From the NCBI RefSeq assembly GCF_000165425.1, contig NW_001799122.1, positions 381,454 to 445,453 of the forward strand: a DNA stretch of 64,000 nucleotides. The letters run 5' to 3'. The first letter of the stretch is position 1, and every line of letters begins with the position of its first letter. Below, one piece after another: positions 35,519 to 48,925 of this stretch. The translations under genes were made by a program, and so were the position numbers. The notes beneath the pieces are model-generated. The model did not search any database. It saw only the letters and a list, made by a program, of their open reading frames with translations, and was not told the origin of the DNA. This DNA is from Paramecium tetraurelia (taxonomy: Eukaryota > Ciliophora > Oligohymenophorea > Peniculida > Parameciidae).

Positions 35519-38500
35519 ATGAAAACCTCACTTCTTCAACTCGAGAGATCTTATCTAGAAGCCATTACGGAATTTGGGGAACATTCTTAAAAAACCCAAG
35601 GAACACGTATCAGGCTTATTGAAATGCTTAACTAAACAGGCAGATATCTACTTTTTCAAAAGCTTAGCGGGGAGAAGTATCTCTAAAGAGCTATAGAATT
35701 AACCAAATTGCTAAATATGGAAGAACAACTTATGGTTAAATATTAAACATATATGTATTATGCTGAGTACCTTGAAAGCAAAAAGAATTATAGTATGGCG
35801 TATAATTTATTGGTACAGTTAATTCCTTTAGCAATGACAAATGAAAGGAATATTATAATGATATAAATTCAAATTCTTAATCATATAATTGAAAATGGAA
35901 GAGTGTGTAAAAAAAATAATATTACACAATTAAATGAATAATTGTTAAATTTAATGGAGTAGATTGGACTTAGTTTTTATTTGTATAAAGAATTTCCAAA
36001 TAAGTTTCAAATAATTTTATTATAAGCATTATCATTCTAAGCAAAAATATACTAGAAATAAAATAAGGATAAAGAGGCAACATAACTCTTTTTTTAGTCT
36101 TTTCATCTTTCTGAAGAATTGCTGGGATTTAATGATAAGAGAACATAAGAATATAAAAAGTAATATGAGTTATTGAGCGATAAAATATCAGTAAATTTAG
36201 AAATTTAGAGTCAAGAAGAAGAAGAGGAGGATAAAATATAGAAAATTCAAAATTCTCAGAAAGAAGAAAAGAATATTTTATCTTTTAGGGGCAAAAATAC
36301 TTATATAAATAATTATATTATAAATGTAGATTCTGCCAGGGCACCAAAATTAGCCAAAAAGATAGATAAGACTAAAATTGAGAAACCTATTATTAGTTAA
36401 AGAGCTCCACCTAAGTTTAATGAATAGTAAATACAATAGTTATTTATCTTAAAAAACCAAATTAAAAGACCATTGAGTTCGTAAGGAACTTCTAAAATGA
36501 CAAGTCCAACTAGATGTTATTCAATATTTTCAAAGAACAATATGGACAAAATATAAAATAGAACTCCCTCTGTAGAATAAAGCTTAATAAAATAACTGGA
36601 GACTGCCTAACCTAAAGATAGATTTAATGATCTCATACTTAATAGACCTCAATATGAAGAAGTGAGGAAATATGAAATTGTCAAAGCTATATAATAAAGA
36701 AAAAGCAAATAAATAGCCTCCAATTATGTAATTTAGTTTATCCCTCCGTCTCAATCATCAAGGCCATAAATTAGAGAACCCTCCAATACTAATATTCTGT
36801 ATAAAGTAGATAGCAGGAAACTTTCAAGTAATCCAAGCAATTCTAATATTGAAAGATTTTCTCAAAGGAAAATTCCAACAAATGACATACAACCCACTCA
36901 AAGTAATATTAGATTGGGTAGTAGAATCAATTTGACAAACGAAATGGATGATGAAAACATTAAGTAATAGGAGGATGACCAAATTCATTCATTTGAAGAA
37001 GATCCTAAGAAAGTGATAACACATTCAGATCCAATAATAGCAAAATTTCTAGAGAAACATCCAATTGAGGTTTTGTTAGAAGCTGTTGATAGAATCAAGG
37101 TCAAAATGAAACACCATATCTATTATTCTAGAATGAGAAGAAACGACATCGAATTGAAACAAAATGAAATCTAGCCTATCAAATTACATCCACATACTAA
37201 ACACTTTACAAGATCAAATACTTATGGACTTGAAATTATTGGTATTGTTGAAAAAAAAATATTAGAAAATGAAGCTAGCAAAGTTATAAATAAATTAATA
37301 TCTCCAGCAAATTAATTGGACTGGTCTCCTATTCATTTTTATAATAAGCTATTTACAGATAATGAAACATCGAAATGGGTATTGTAGAATCCTAAAATTA
37401 CAGTCTAAATCCTATAAAAGTCATAGGATAGATAATAATACCAATAACTCAGTGTAGATTTATTTTATGCAATAATATAAAATTAAAAAAAGTCTACAAC
37501 AATTTAATTGATAGCCTCGATAGAACTATCAAATCACATTAGAAAGTTTTAAGTCAGATTCATAATTGATTCTTTAGCTGAGCATTACAAAGAGATTTCT
37601 AGTTATGAAGACATGATGGATCTTTTTAATTAATTAACTAAAATTTATTTCATTTAAGAAAATTTGTTAAATGAGTGGAAAGAAGAAAATCGATAATATA
37701 CATTATATGTAGTAAAATAAAAGTAGATTCAAGATTCAACAATTAAAAACTTCTCTGAAAACCACAATGAATCGTAAAAAATAGACTATTATTAGGATTT
37801 ACTCTAAAAAATTCTATTTTATGTAAGGAGAAAGAGTTATGTTAAGACAATTAATGGATTTAAGTTTAAATCAGAAACTTAAGAACTTTAAGAATCGATT
37901 AAAATATATAATAATGAGATATACCAATAAAAAAATTAGAGAATTAAATCTTACTTCTAATACAGAGATCTCAATATGACTTGCAAGGTTCAAGAATCAA
38001 CAAAGTAATTAGCAATAAGTTACAGAAAATAAATGTAGGACAAACATATCATTATTCATGAAGATACCTAATATAGCCTTCTAAATGATAGTGATGCATA
38101 ATAAGTGTATTAGAGAGGATATGATTTTTAATAACAATCTAGAATAAATAATAACTTGGTTAGAGATAATGAAAAATTATCAAAATAGAATTCTAGCGAT
38201 ACACCTTATTCTAAATTTAGGCTATAATCGATAAAATAAAATGGTGGAATATCTTAATAATAGTTTGAAAACTAAGCAGAATTGAATGAAATATTTTCAC
38301 TTGAAACTTAAGATTATCTTTAAAGATATTTTACTGAGTTCAAATTAAATGTCCCTCCAATTAATTATTATCCAACATCAAGTAATTTATCATAAAAATC
38401 ATTAATCTAATCTCATTATTACTTTAAAAAAGAGTATCTTAGTGTAAAATGTAAAAAATTGAGTTACAAGCCCATACATTCTGACAATTATTTAATTTAA

Positions 38501-40948
38501 ACTTAAATTGTAAAACTTGATAAATAATTCTACTACTTGACTCTAACTAATAAATTAAAATTAGAATAAATTTTATGTAAAGATAAATGGGAAGATGAAT
38601 TAGACATTTAACTAAAAGAATTGATCAATTATTCAATTGGCAGAACTGGATACATTATTGATATTATTAAATTACAAGAGAAATTGTAATAAAAATTGGA
38701 AATCGTTAATTGTAAGATTTAACTAAATTAAGAAGAGTCAGATGATCTATTGATCAAGAAGAACCTAAAGTTATTTAGATAAAATAAGAAACTATACTAT
38801 GTTAAAGAAGCTATCTAATTTATAGAGGACGGATTAAAAGAAATTTCTCAAGATAGTGTAAATATAGAAGATGAATGTATAGATCATATGCCTTTATAAA
38901 AAAGAGATCCAGTAATAGATATCATCTTCTTGATTGGAGTTATGTAAAATAATTCATATGTGAAATATGATGCTCATTTGAAAAATTGCGAATTACTTAA
39001 GCATATAGATGGAAAATTAATGTTTGCAGAACCAGATCAACCCAGAAAACCAAAATTTCCAATAAGATTGATATTATCACATGAAGACATGAACAAACAT
39101 ATCGCTAGAATGAATGAGAATACAATAAGTAGTAAAGATATATTACTATTTCCTCATTTTAATTCTCTATTTTTATTTAAATAGACATAATTTAATTACA
39201 AAACCATAAAGATGAAATTAGAAATCTCATCAGATTTTAATAAATTACATAAAGATATTAGAAACAACTCAGCAAAAGCCCGACTATTTATTTATAAAAA
39301 CAATAATAATAAACATGTGATCTATTTAAATTCTTAACAAACAGAGAGGTGGATTCATGCTTTTTAGATTGATGGAAGAATACAAGATATTCTATTTAGC
39401 TATAAAACAATGATGAAGAAAACGTTAACCGGAAGGAAGTTATAAAAAAATGAAAATAGATAATCAATATCTAAGGATATTAGATTCTTACTTATATAGG
39501 ATAAATTGGTTAGTACTAAATAATATTTTATTCAAAGTAAAATTTCAGATTTGGGATAAGTATTTGTAACTGGAATTGTATTTTAAGATTTGCTATTAGT
39601 TAAAGTTATGCCAATTGGATATAAAACTAAGGTTCACATTTTTCTTTACGCAATCTTGGATAGTGATGTCATTAAATTATTGAAATAATTGTGTAAGAAT
39701 TTCATTTTGAAATCAACCTATACATATTCGAAATTATATTTAGTACCTATTACCCAAAACCTAATTCGTAAAAAATACCTATTGGGAAACTAATTTGGTG
39801 ATAATCACTTTTTAATTGGATAGAAATCTTACTCAAGAGTGATTTATAAATAGGTTAAGAAAATAGATAAAAATTATTTTATTATAACAGTAACATTATT
39901 GAAGAATTATTTTCAGATATACTTTTACAATTAGGGCAATTGTAGAAAATTTTATTACACAATCCATAGATCAGATTTTTTAATAATGAATTAGTACTTT
40001 TTGGATTCAATTTTTCCAGAGTAACCTAAAGAAGTAATGGAATAGTTGTTTAGGAATTGGAGATTCAAAGAAATTTCAAAGATTCATTCTCTAATCATAA
40101 AAGCACCTGAAACATTTAAAAATAGAACTGAATAGTATATAAAAACAATAAAGGATACTAAAAAATATTTCAAAAGATCTGCTACTTCAAGTATGTAAAG
40201 CGTTAATAATTTAATGAGATCATCTACTTTGTAGTTGAATAATATGTAAGAGAATTCATTTGAAGAAAGCCTTAATAAGGGTTGTTGGTTATTTGATACA
40301 GTGTTACTACGTAATTAAGAGAGCATATTTGAGAAAAAGATATGGTTGGAGATCTTAAAATAGATGAGTATCAATAACAATTAAATCACTGTCGACACTT
40401 TCAAAACAACTTTGAATGAATTAGTGTATTCAAATGATAGACTCTGCAACTTTTTATGTTACATTCCATGCCAAGAAATTTAGCAATCATTTCGTTGGCA
40501 ACCGATTAGGTTAAGAATCTATGAGTATGATACTTGTAAAGGTGTAGATATCCCTTTGAGAATAAGAGGAAAGCAAGTCTAAATCTATAAATAATGCAAT
40601 GTAATTTTAGAGAATTATTTACATTCTAAAATTTTGCCAGGCAATCAAGAAATTATGAAAGTCAATAAAAATAATGATAATCAATTAATAAAATATCAAT
40701 TACTTTACAAGGGTGCATTTATGAAGCATAAGATGTTATTCATGGCTATATATTTCACTAATGATATGTTTCATGTTTGTATTTAGAGTCGCGTATCTCA
40801 AATAATTCGAAAGTTGGACATCATTTAGGTTGAATTGAAGATCCCTCACATTAGGTAGCTTTTGACTTTGAATCCTTATGAAGCAGGAAGAAGAATTAGT
40901 CTAATCTATAGAAATAATTTCATCAATGCTTCATTCTTGAATTTGTGA
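35519..40948 (+). CDS. intronless 1809-aa protein with TPR-like N-terminus, family unknown
   Basis: One uninterrupted frame of 1810 codons. Residues 1-250 are helical repeats resembling TPRs (YLEAITEFGEHSQKTQGTR; YYAEYLESKKNYSMAYNLL). Residues 250-480 are disordered and basic. The remaining 1300 residues are mixed alpha/beta, with many Tyr, Ile and Gln. No TM, ATPase or nuclease motif stands out. Having no intron over 5.4 kb is unusual beside its intron-bearing neighbours. Its TGA is followed 18 bp later, in the same frame, by the next ATG. Probably a cytoskeletal or ciliary scaffold, by composition only. Confidence 0.88.
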
Positions 40949-40966
40949 TTTAATTAATTAATTTAT

Positions 40967-41443
40967 ATGTCTGTATATAGTGGTTTTAGTACTCGTGCAC
41001 TCGAAAGTGAATACAACCAATGCCTCCTCCAATTGATTACAATCTTGGCTAAGAGATGTGCTCAGGCCCTCTCTGTTCAATAATTGCAGGACGACACGAA
41101 ATTCGCAGGAAACTTCGGAAAGTTATATGGTCAGATCAAGAAATTGGAAGAATATAAATATGCACCTCCAAAATATTCAGTCGCATTAAAAGAACTAAGT
41201 GAATAGATAGGGATCATACAGTTCAAATAAACTCTAGTTCCCTAAATATGCAAAAGAAAATTCACAATATAAAGTGCGAATCATTAATAAGTGAATTTAC
41301 AAAATGTTACACCATCCAAAAGACAAACAAAAACAAGTTATCTCAGGTCCAATAGGTTAAAAACAGAGGATTCCGCATATAATAGAGCCATAGAGAAGAG
41401 TTTGAGGTATAGAGAGTTAGAGTTTTTATGTTAATTTGATTGA
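40967..41443 (+). CDS. hypothetical 158-aa protein
   Basis: Single exon starting MSVYSGFSTRALESEYNQCL. The first 90 residues look like an amphipathic helical domain (CLLQLITILAKRCAQAL; FAGNFGKLYGQIKKLEEY). The rest is basic and polar. It starts 18 bp after the stop of the 1809-aa gene and in the same frame, and ends 26 bp before the CHCH gene, so three + genes share very short spacers. Function unknown. It could be a C-terminal extension of its neighbour if the TGA is read through. Confidence 0.75.
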
Positions 41444-41469
41444 CTTTAATTAATATTAATATAAATATC

Positions 41470-41784
41470 ATGGAAGTCAAATATCGTCCACCACTTAATG
41501 ATGTGTAATATTAATATCCTAACAACTTAGAAATGAATGCAATTGGTTGGAGAAAAACTTTGTCTCTTGCCTCAAAGAAAAGAGTGTGAAAGATGACCTT
41601 CCAAAAAGAGTATGCAAAGTGGAAAATGTATGAATTAAATTTATTTAAGATTCTTTGGTTCTTTTTGGAATGTCCAGAAAGATCATCACCTTATGAGAAT
41701 GCTGAATCACTAAGAAAGATTTATATCAAACAAAAATTGGCTGATCTCAATCCGACAGTTCCTGAACCAAGAAAAAGAAAATGA
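41470..41784 (+). CDS. small mitochondrial twin-cysteine (CHCH) protein
   Basis: Two introns (26 nt at 41505-41530 and 22 nt near 41629) give 88 aa starting MEVKYRPPLNDVNECNW. The cysteines form CX9C (C-NWLEKNFVS-C) and CX11C (C-KVENILWFFLE-C), the helix-loop-helix pattern of CHCH proteins of the mitochondrial intermembrane space imported by Mia40. The Pro/Arg/Lys tail ends PEPRKRK. Unspliced, the frame meets an in-frame TGA at 41588-41590. Small complex I subunits and assembly factors have this form, but a specific orthologue cannot be named. Confidence 0.82.
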
Positions 41785-43517
41785 AATGCATTATCATTAT
41801 AATAAATATAATAATAAAAATTATTCTAAAGCAATCTATTAAAATCATAAAACTTTAGATTGTATTCATATTAAAATTCTAAAAATATTCCACCGTCTTT
41901 GTCACTATTAAATACCTTTAGAGTTTGAATTCACAGCTTTTCTTTATTATCTGACTTAATTGAACCAATTATTATTGAGATAAAGTTAAGTGGGTACACA
42001 AGCCAATATTGATTACTTAAATTTTGTTTTTCGTTTTACTACTCTTAAGTTTTTAATTTTTTGATTAAAGCAATTTTAAGTTTGTTATTTAAAATTCATT
42101 ATCATTATAAGCTTGTTCGGCACTTAATCTTTTCTAATGACTTTGATTTAAGATATTTTAATTAGTTTTGATATCCTTACTAATGTAAGACCAATCTTCA
42201 GGCTTATATTTTAAGCATGCTGCTATTACTCTTTTAGAATATCTGCAATGTGAATAAGAAATGATTTAGCTGTATTAAATATCAGATTTTTCTTATTATT
42301 AAAAAACTTTCCAAGCTATATGAAATTTATCAACCTTTTCATAATTCTTTACCTGATTCTATGAGATATATCAAAATCTTTTGATTTTTAGATGAATCTG
42401 ATATTTTTAATAAAGAAATTTATTTCAAACTCACTACCCATTTTTTAATTCTAAGATTTAAAATAATACTTTTTAATCTAGTAGTTTTCAATATCATGGA
42501 AAATCATATTATTTTATATTATTCTTATAGTATTATGCTTTTTAAAGTTTCTTCATTTCTATTTAACCTTCCATATTATTTTCTTTTTTCTTCCCGAAAC
42601 CTTAGAAATTATAAGTGCTTTTTCAATTCATTAGTTAACTTTTATTTTGCTCTTTTCGAATTTAATCTCATAATATTAGATATTAAGCCAATAATTATTT
42701 CAGTATTACATTTTGTTAGTTTCTAAGTTGTATTTTTCCAACAATTATTCTAACTCTCTTGATATTTAATTGAAACCTACTTTTTTTTCTCAGAAAATAT
42801 TATGCTAATCTTAAAATAAAATTCGAGCTTTTGCAGATGTACAGTATTTATTTGATGATTCTTCTTGAGGATTCCTGTTCAATATTTATGATCTCATAAA
42901 TTAAGTTTTAATAATCAAAGTAAAGTATAATTTATTCTGCAAGAAAATCAATAAGTATTATTTTTAAATAAGGTCTCTCTCTATATATATTCGATATATT
43001 ACGTTCTTTAATGTATTAGATTAATGCATTTAAAATTCATTATTGGTTAAATTAATTCAAATTGAATTGGGACTATATATTTGTTATTTTTATTATTATT
43101 ATTATTATTTTTACTTTTTATTATGAATTTTAAGATGTTTTAAAACAACAAATGATAACTTAGAACTATCAATTATAATTTTACTTTCAAAGATCATTTT
43201 AATTTAACTTAATATAAGACGTTTAAGCTTTAATTTATTCAATCTATCAAATCTTTCTCTTTCTTAATTGATATAGTTTGATTTCTTGAGATAATTGTAT
43301 TTAATGAGTTAAAGTCATATTAATTTAAGAAACTTAAACTATAAACCTAAAGTTTGCATTTACAACCTTCTAAATCTATCGTATCAGAAAATATTGATGT
43401 AATTGAAAATAATATAAATTATTTTGCATTTGAATGGATTATAATCAATAATAATTATATTAATATATTGTTCTAGAGTTTAATCTAATTCACATTTCTT
43501 AAAATATAATAAAATTT
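41785..43517. other. 1.7-kb gene-poor region with a possible kinase remnant
   Basis: The longest gap in the window. On the minus strand around 41990-42330 a protein-like stretch (SKRVIAACLKYKPEDWS, then RLSAEQAYNDNEFQ) resembles the C-terminal end of a protein kinase domain, without any catalytic motif and without a clear start. The rest is AT-rich filler. A plus-strand ORF at 42496-42726 is a chance frame rich in Phe, Tyr and Ile. Confidence 0.4.
43091..43109. repeat. ATT trinucleotide microsatellite
   Basis: About six perfect ATT units in the gene-poor region. Simple AT-rich slippage repeat with no evident function. Confidence 0.8.
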
Positions 43518-44171
43518 ATGATTAATCAAATATCTCATAATTCTTATGAATAATATAAGAGCGAATTAACTTCAACAAAAAGAAGCCTTTCTTAAACCAA
43601 AATTATATAAGATGCATCAGTCTAAGTTGAATTTTCAAACGCATAACTAATGAAAATTATAGATGATATTGATAAAATTCATCAATAAGAGAAAAAAGCA
43701 TTACTTGAGCAAATTAATTATTTAGAAAAAAAACTACAATAAACAAAGGTCAAACAATTGATTTAATGTATAAATGAAGTTAAGAACATATACTTGAACT
43801 AAATTGAAATAAATAAACCAATTCGTATGGCCTTGGATTCTCTAGAGTAACTGATTAATGAAAAGAAACATTATGAAGTATCAGATCTTAAATACCGCCT
43901 CCATCAAGCGGAGAAAGTTTTAAAGTTACCTACAGCTGAATTTAAAACATACCCTGTAGATAAACTTGTAAATTCTATAAAGAAGTGTCAATAATTTGAA
44001 TCTGAAAAGATAAGCTTAGGAAATATTTTGGAAGAATTAAATTAAGCCGATGATCAATGGAACTAAATTTAAAAGGATCTATATGACGAAAGCAGCACTT
44101 TGTTTAATTCATTATAAACAACTACCTAAAATATTTTTTATGAACTCTCTTTGCTAGATTGCAATAAATGA
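43518..44171 (+). CDS. small coiled-coil protein, 217 aa
   Basis: Single exon, starting MINQISHNSYEQYKSELTS. Residues 55-100 form a strong coiled coil (KIHQQEKKALLEQINYLEKK). The remainder is helical with two Cys near residues 80 and 160 and ends LLDCNK. There is no TM segment or targeting signal. Not recognised; size and composition fit a small structural or regulatory partner. Confidence 0.75.
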
Positions 44172-44934
44172 TAGGTAATTTTATTCTTATTTATATTTGT
44201 AATGAATAGATAACTATTCTTAATATTTATTTATTTTTTAATCTTTATTGTTAATTTTAATTCTGCATATTGATCACTTATTTTAAGCAATCAAAGTCAT
44301 TTCATATTGAAAGCAGATGAATTGCATTATGTGTCTAATAAGTGATATTCAAATATAAGATTATGAATTAAAATTGTAATTATAAAGAATAATAGTCATT
44401 GTTATTTAACTGGATTCTGTTGCGGCTATGAAAATATTTTAGTAATAAATTAGAGTAATCTGATATTAAAGGACAATATTATAAGAGTTATATTTTTCAA
44501 AAGTTCAAAAAAGTAATAGATGCCATTTTTTTTCTGAAGTTCACAAAATTCTAGAATAAATGATTTTTCTTACAATCATAAAGGTTCCTACTTAGCATAA
44601 GGACAGTTTCACATAGAGCAATCATTTAAATATAAATAATTTTGAAAGCTAAGAATAAGTTAAAGAGTAATTCTTCCATGTTTTTTGGATAATATTAGAT
44701 CTTCTGTGGTTCTTATTTTTATTCTTATTTATTCTGTATCATTTTTTAAATTGCTAAATCAGATAATTTAGATGGTTATCCAAGTTGCATCTACTTCAAG
44801 CTGACCATTATTAATTGGAATTATTTAATATATAAATTTGTACAAATATTTATTATTCCATATGTGTGTTTATTGGACTAAGAAATTGTCAGAAAAATAT
44901 AATTCAAAATGTTTTAATATCTTTTTATTTCTAA
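44172..44934. other. 763-bp spacer between convergent genes
   Basis: AT-rich. Short ORFs across 44838-45222 on the plus strand run into the antisense of the TLDc gene and are shadows. Nothing else supported. Confidence 0.45.
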
Positions 44935-46437
44935 TCATTTTGTCTCACTTTACACTTCCCAATAATATCCTGAATTCTTTTCATCAATTTTTTGATCTTA
45001 GCCTACCCAATAATAATCAGCATTGGAATCTGGAAATTGTACTTCATCAGGCTATTAGAGCAGAGGGTCTTTCAAGTCTACTACCACTTCAGTATTATCA
45101 TCCATGTCATCAGCTGGATGTTGAATGGCCCAAATCTCAATAATCTTGATTTTGAGTTTCTTAACATAAGGAAGTACAATGGGACCATTCTCATAAGTAT
45201 CATCAAATTGATTGCAATATGAATTTTCAATGTTCTTGTCAATCCAAATTCTGCATCCTTCACCATTCTTACCTCCAAAGCCAAAACCCTTTTAAGAATC
45301 TAAATAGCAATAATTTTATTCTCCTTTTTTTGCCTTAAATATCTTGTAATAGGGATAGAGACTAAAAATACAATCATCTTTAGTTCCAAAATATTATTAA
45401 GTGTCATACCATTTTAAATTGGTAATAGCACCAAAAGTCTATTATTTCACTTTTTAATCATAAGTTTCCTCATGCTAAACCAATAGTAATGTAGGTAATT
45501 TACTATCTAAATATTATAAATGCTCAGAGATTACCTTTCATAGCTTGAATCATTTAATTAAAACCCCCTTGATGTGCAACACTTGAATACAGTAATGACA
45601 ATTGTGAACAATTCTTTAAGACTGAATTTGTACTTAGAAATAATTGGAAACACAATTCATCAGTCAAGAAATACGATGGAGTATTCACAACAGGAATAAA
45701 ATTCTAATGGTTATTTTTAAATTTACATTGATTTGCTTCCCCATAAATTTTGCTTAAAAGTATAGTTTAATTGCTTCTTTCGTGCCTGGCATTTATTTTG
45801 TAACAAAGTCTACCAAACTAACCCAAGAAAATGAACCGGCTTCATTTTCTAATATAATTTTTTAGAGTTTTACTATAAAGCATATCAACCAATGTCTTGA
45901 TGTACCTCTCATTCGTAGAAACTGCTTTTTTACCTATTTGATGCATCTTTATTAAATCCTTATGTATACTATCACTAATTACTTTAATCACTCCAATTGT
46001 ATCTAAGTAAGTTAATTGTAGTTATGCTAATTCCTCCTTGGTTGTCAAAAACTTTGAATCCTATAAGGAAATTAACGACACGAGTTCAAATCTCTCTAGG
46101 TTCTTAAATGTGGGAATATTAGTTTGGACATCCTTCACCAACAATTCCACTTTTAATTAGATGAGAAATTACAAAATTCGAACAAAGGCTCCTTCTTAAT
46201 CAATCCTGGGGATCCGGAATACGCTTCTAAAAATCTGAACAATTTAATTCCATAAGTTGGGTTTTCACAGAAAATATCTTCGAATGATTTTTAGTTCAAT
46301 CCTTTGGCATCACGTGTTCTTAAATATTCTTTTAAATTACTAGCTGCTTAATTCACAATAATAGTGGAACTGATTATTAAGTGCTTAATATTCTGCTTAA
46401 TCAAAAGCCAATGGTACCGGATCCTTTCGACTCCCAT
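44935..46437 (-). CDS. TLDc-domain protein
   Basis: 467 aa with four introns (23, 25, 23, 28 nt). The C-terminal half is a TLDc domain: TPSYFLTDELCFQLF, LLYSSVAHQGGFNQM, LLLVQHEETYDQ, TFGAITNLKWYDTQQYFG, YCYLDSQKGFGFGG, CRIWIDKNIENSYC and KIIEIWAI. These match the order seen in OXR1/TLDC1-type proteins, which bind the V-ATPase. The N-terminal half is helical. After the domain there is an acidic tail with Tyr/Trp. Animal TLDc proteins relate to oxidative stress or V-ATPase disassembly; the role here is inferred from that only. Confidence 0.88.
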
Positions 46438-46848
46438 AACAATTACCCATTTATTTAAATAATATATAAATAAAACGATAATATATATAAATTTTATTTA
46501 ATGTATGTATTTTCTTGCCGATTAGAAAATCAAATTAATAAAATTCTTGTTTGATAAACTAATGGAAGATCCAAAAGTGGCTTCATATTTATTATCTCAT
46601 CTGTGGATTGATTAAAAAAAATACCTAGTCCTTTCAATTTTATCATTATATTTTAATAAAATAAGATTTCATAATAGTATTATTCTTCTTTGGATCAATC
46701 AAACAAATTTAAATATTTTTATTTTGAATTACAAAAATGGATTCTAAATAATTTATGATTTATCATTCATTTCTTTTGGGTCAAAATTAAATATTGATAA
46801 AATAAGTTATTTCAAAATATATTGATAAAAATTGGATGAATAGAAAAT
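46438..46848. other. 411-bp spacer
   Basis: AT-rich sequence between two minus-strand genes. No supported feature. Confidence 0.45.
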
Positions 46849-48925
46849 TCATAATTGATCATTTTCCCATCTTCTAGCAAATAAAATAGGATCGTTAAAT
46901 TGCTTTAAGTTTTCTTTGATTACTTCCTAAATAATTAGTAGATCTTTTGACAATAATTATTAATTCACAACTGATATATTACTTTATATTTATTATGAAA
47001 ACCCTTTTGTAAATTATTCCAGATTGTTATTTAAGTATTAGTTAAACTTTCGATCATGATGATTGTATAGTAAAGGGCTGACTTTCTCAAAGTATTTTTG
47101 AAAATTATCTATCAAACATTACAATTCTTCCTATATTTGAGAAGGACAGTAATTCTTTATTGCATAAGCTTTTACTACCAATAGTTTTCTTAATAAGAAA
47201 TAGCATTTCTGTTTATCTTCAGTGTTAATGGACTAAAATTATTTTAAAGCTTAATTTAGATATATCAAAAATTTATATGTAGGGCGAATTGTAGCTGTTA
47301 AAGACTCTACTGCTGCTTTGTATTTTTCTTTATCCTTTTAAGACTTATTATTTTGCACATCAGTTTACCTATTAATAGATATTTCAGTTTTCACTCTTTA
47401 TTTTAGATATTCTTTTTTTTTCTAAGGCTATTCATTTAACTTAGTTGAGAAATTTTAAAAATCTGTTAAAGACTAAGTAGTGGGAGTCTTTCTTTATTTT
47501 AATGGAGATTCAATTTAATTTCGAGGTTGTTTAATATGGATGGGTGAAGTTCCTTAATTTCTATTTGTAAATGTTTCAGTTATTTTTGGAGTAATTAAAG
47601 GAGAATTAGAATTCATCTGATTTTATGATTAGCAATTAGAAATTTGATTATTTTTAATTGTATCATTAGTGCTATTTGGATTACTATGTTAAGGTGTATC
47701 ACTATTTTCAGATGACGCTTAATTGAGATTAGCGTTTTAACTTGTGATCTACATTGATTAAACCATTGGAATTTTGATTTATATCTTCTTTTTAGATTAA
47801 TCTTTTATCTATATGGGAGATAGTTAAAATTTAAACTGGTAGTCCTCATTATTACATAATGGATTTTATTTAATTTTATTTAATTCAAGTGTATGATATT
47901 CAAGATTATTATGAAATGAGAATGGTTCTGTTTCTTAATTAATATCAACAGATTCATCTGGCATTGTTTTTAAGATTTTTTGCGAATTTTCAAAATTATC
48001 CTTATCACCAATATCATATCCACTTAACTTGCGTATGACTTTAAAGGGCATGTTTTTATGAGAATTATTGCATTTCAACTTTTTCGAGTGATTTAAAATG
48101 GATATAATTCCATCAATACTAATCCTCTTTTTCGGATCAATTTCTAATACACCTAAAAGAATGTTCTAGATTTTTTTGATCAAAGCCTTATCGTTCATAA
48201 TTTTCTAATGTATCTACTATTACTTACCGTATAGATCTCCATCTTACTTTAGGTTAAATGGAATTTCCTTATATACCATTAAGTAAAGAACTACCCCTAA
48301 AGACCATATGTCTGACTTTTCTGAGTAGCAGTTGGACTAAACTGTCTCTGGTGCCATGTAGACTGGAGTTCCAACACTAAATCTTTTGACTATACTCTCG
48401 AAATCATTTTCAAATATAGCAAATCCAAAATCTGATAGTTTATAAATTCCATCGGATCTTAGTATATTCGCAGGTTTTATATCTCTGTGAATGATTTCTA
48501 AAATGATATAAGAATAAGGTGTTACTTTGTTCATGGAGCGCTTTGACTCCCTTAGCTATTTGGAGGAAAACATTAAGGATTTCTACTTAAGTGAAAGCTG
48601 TTTTTTCTAAAATGTTAGCCAGATCACCATCTCTACAATATTCACAAACGATGTAGGTGTTATTTTTAGTTTCAAAAATCTCGTATACTTTCATCAAATT
48701 CTCATGTTCTAATTGTTTTAGAATTTTGATCTCATTTTTTAAAAGGGTTTGAGAAATTGGAGTTGTTAAGGTGGAGAAATTTATAACCTTTATGGCAACT
48801 ACTTAACCGGTGTAAATATTAATGCCCTTGTAAACAGATGATGAATAGCCTTCTCCCAAGATGTCATTAAGGAAGTAGGAATATTTTTGGACTCTTTTTT
48901 GAATTTTTTATTTAACTTCAATCAT
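46849..48925 (-). CDS. Ser/Thr protein kinase with long Gln/Asn-rich tail (ULK/CAMK-like)
   Basis: 682 aa with one 28-nt intron just before the catalytic loop. The kinase domain covers residues 15-290: GEGYSSSVYKG, VVAIKVI lysine, EHENLMKVYEIFE, HRDIKPANIL, LSDFGFAIF, GTPVYMAPE and DIWSLGVVLYLMV, ending in IDPKKRISIDGI. All catalytic residues are present. GTPVYMAPE and the short activation loop recall the ULK/ATG1-like kinases abundant in ciliates. A possible intron near 48215 is not used, since the frame only continues if it is retained. The 390-residue tail is polar, with a helical C-terminal part. Divergent with the ATG8-like gene (131 bp apart). Confidence 0.9.

Noticed and set aside
41588-41590. 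In-frame TGA in the CHCH gene as a possible recoded codon
   Set aside because: The correct frame after removal of the 26-nt intron does not contain it.
42496-42726. Open frame on + strand
   Set aside because: Composition is Phe/Tyr/Ile-rich chance translation of AT-rich DNA, with no intron or neighbour support.
44838-45284. Overlapping + and - ORFs at the end of the TLDc gene
   Set aside because: They are alternative frames of the TLDc gene, which has its own complete frame.
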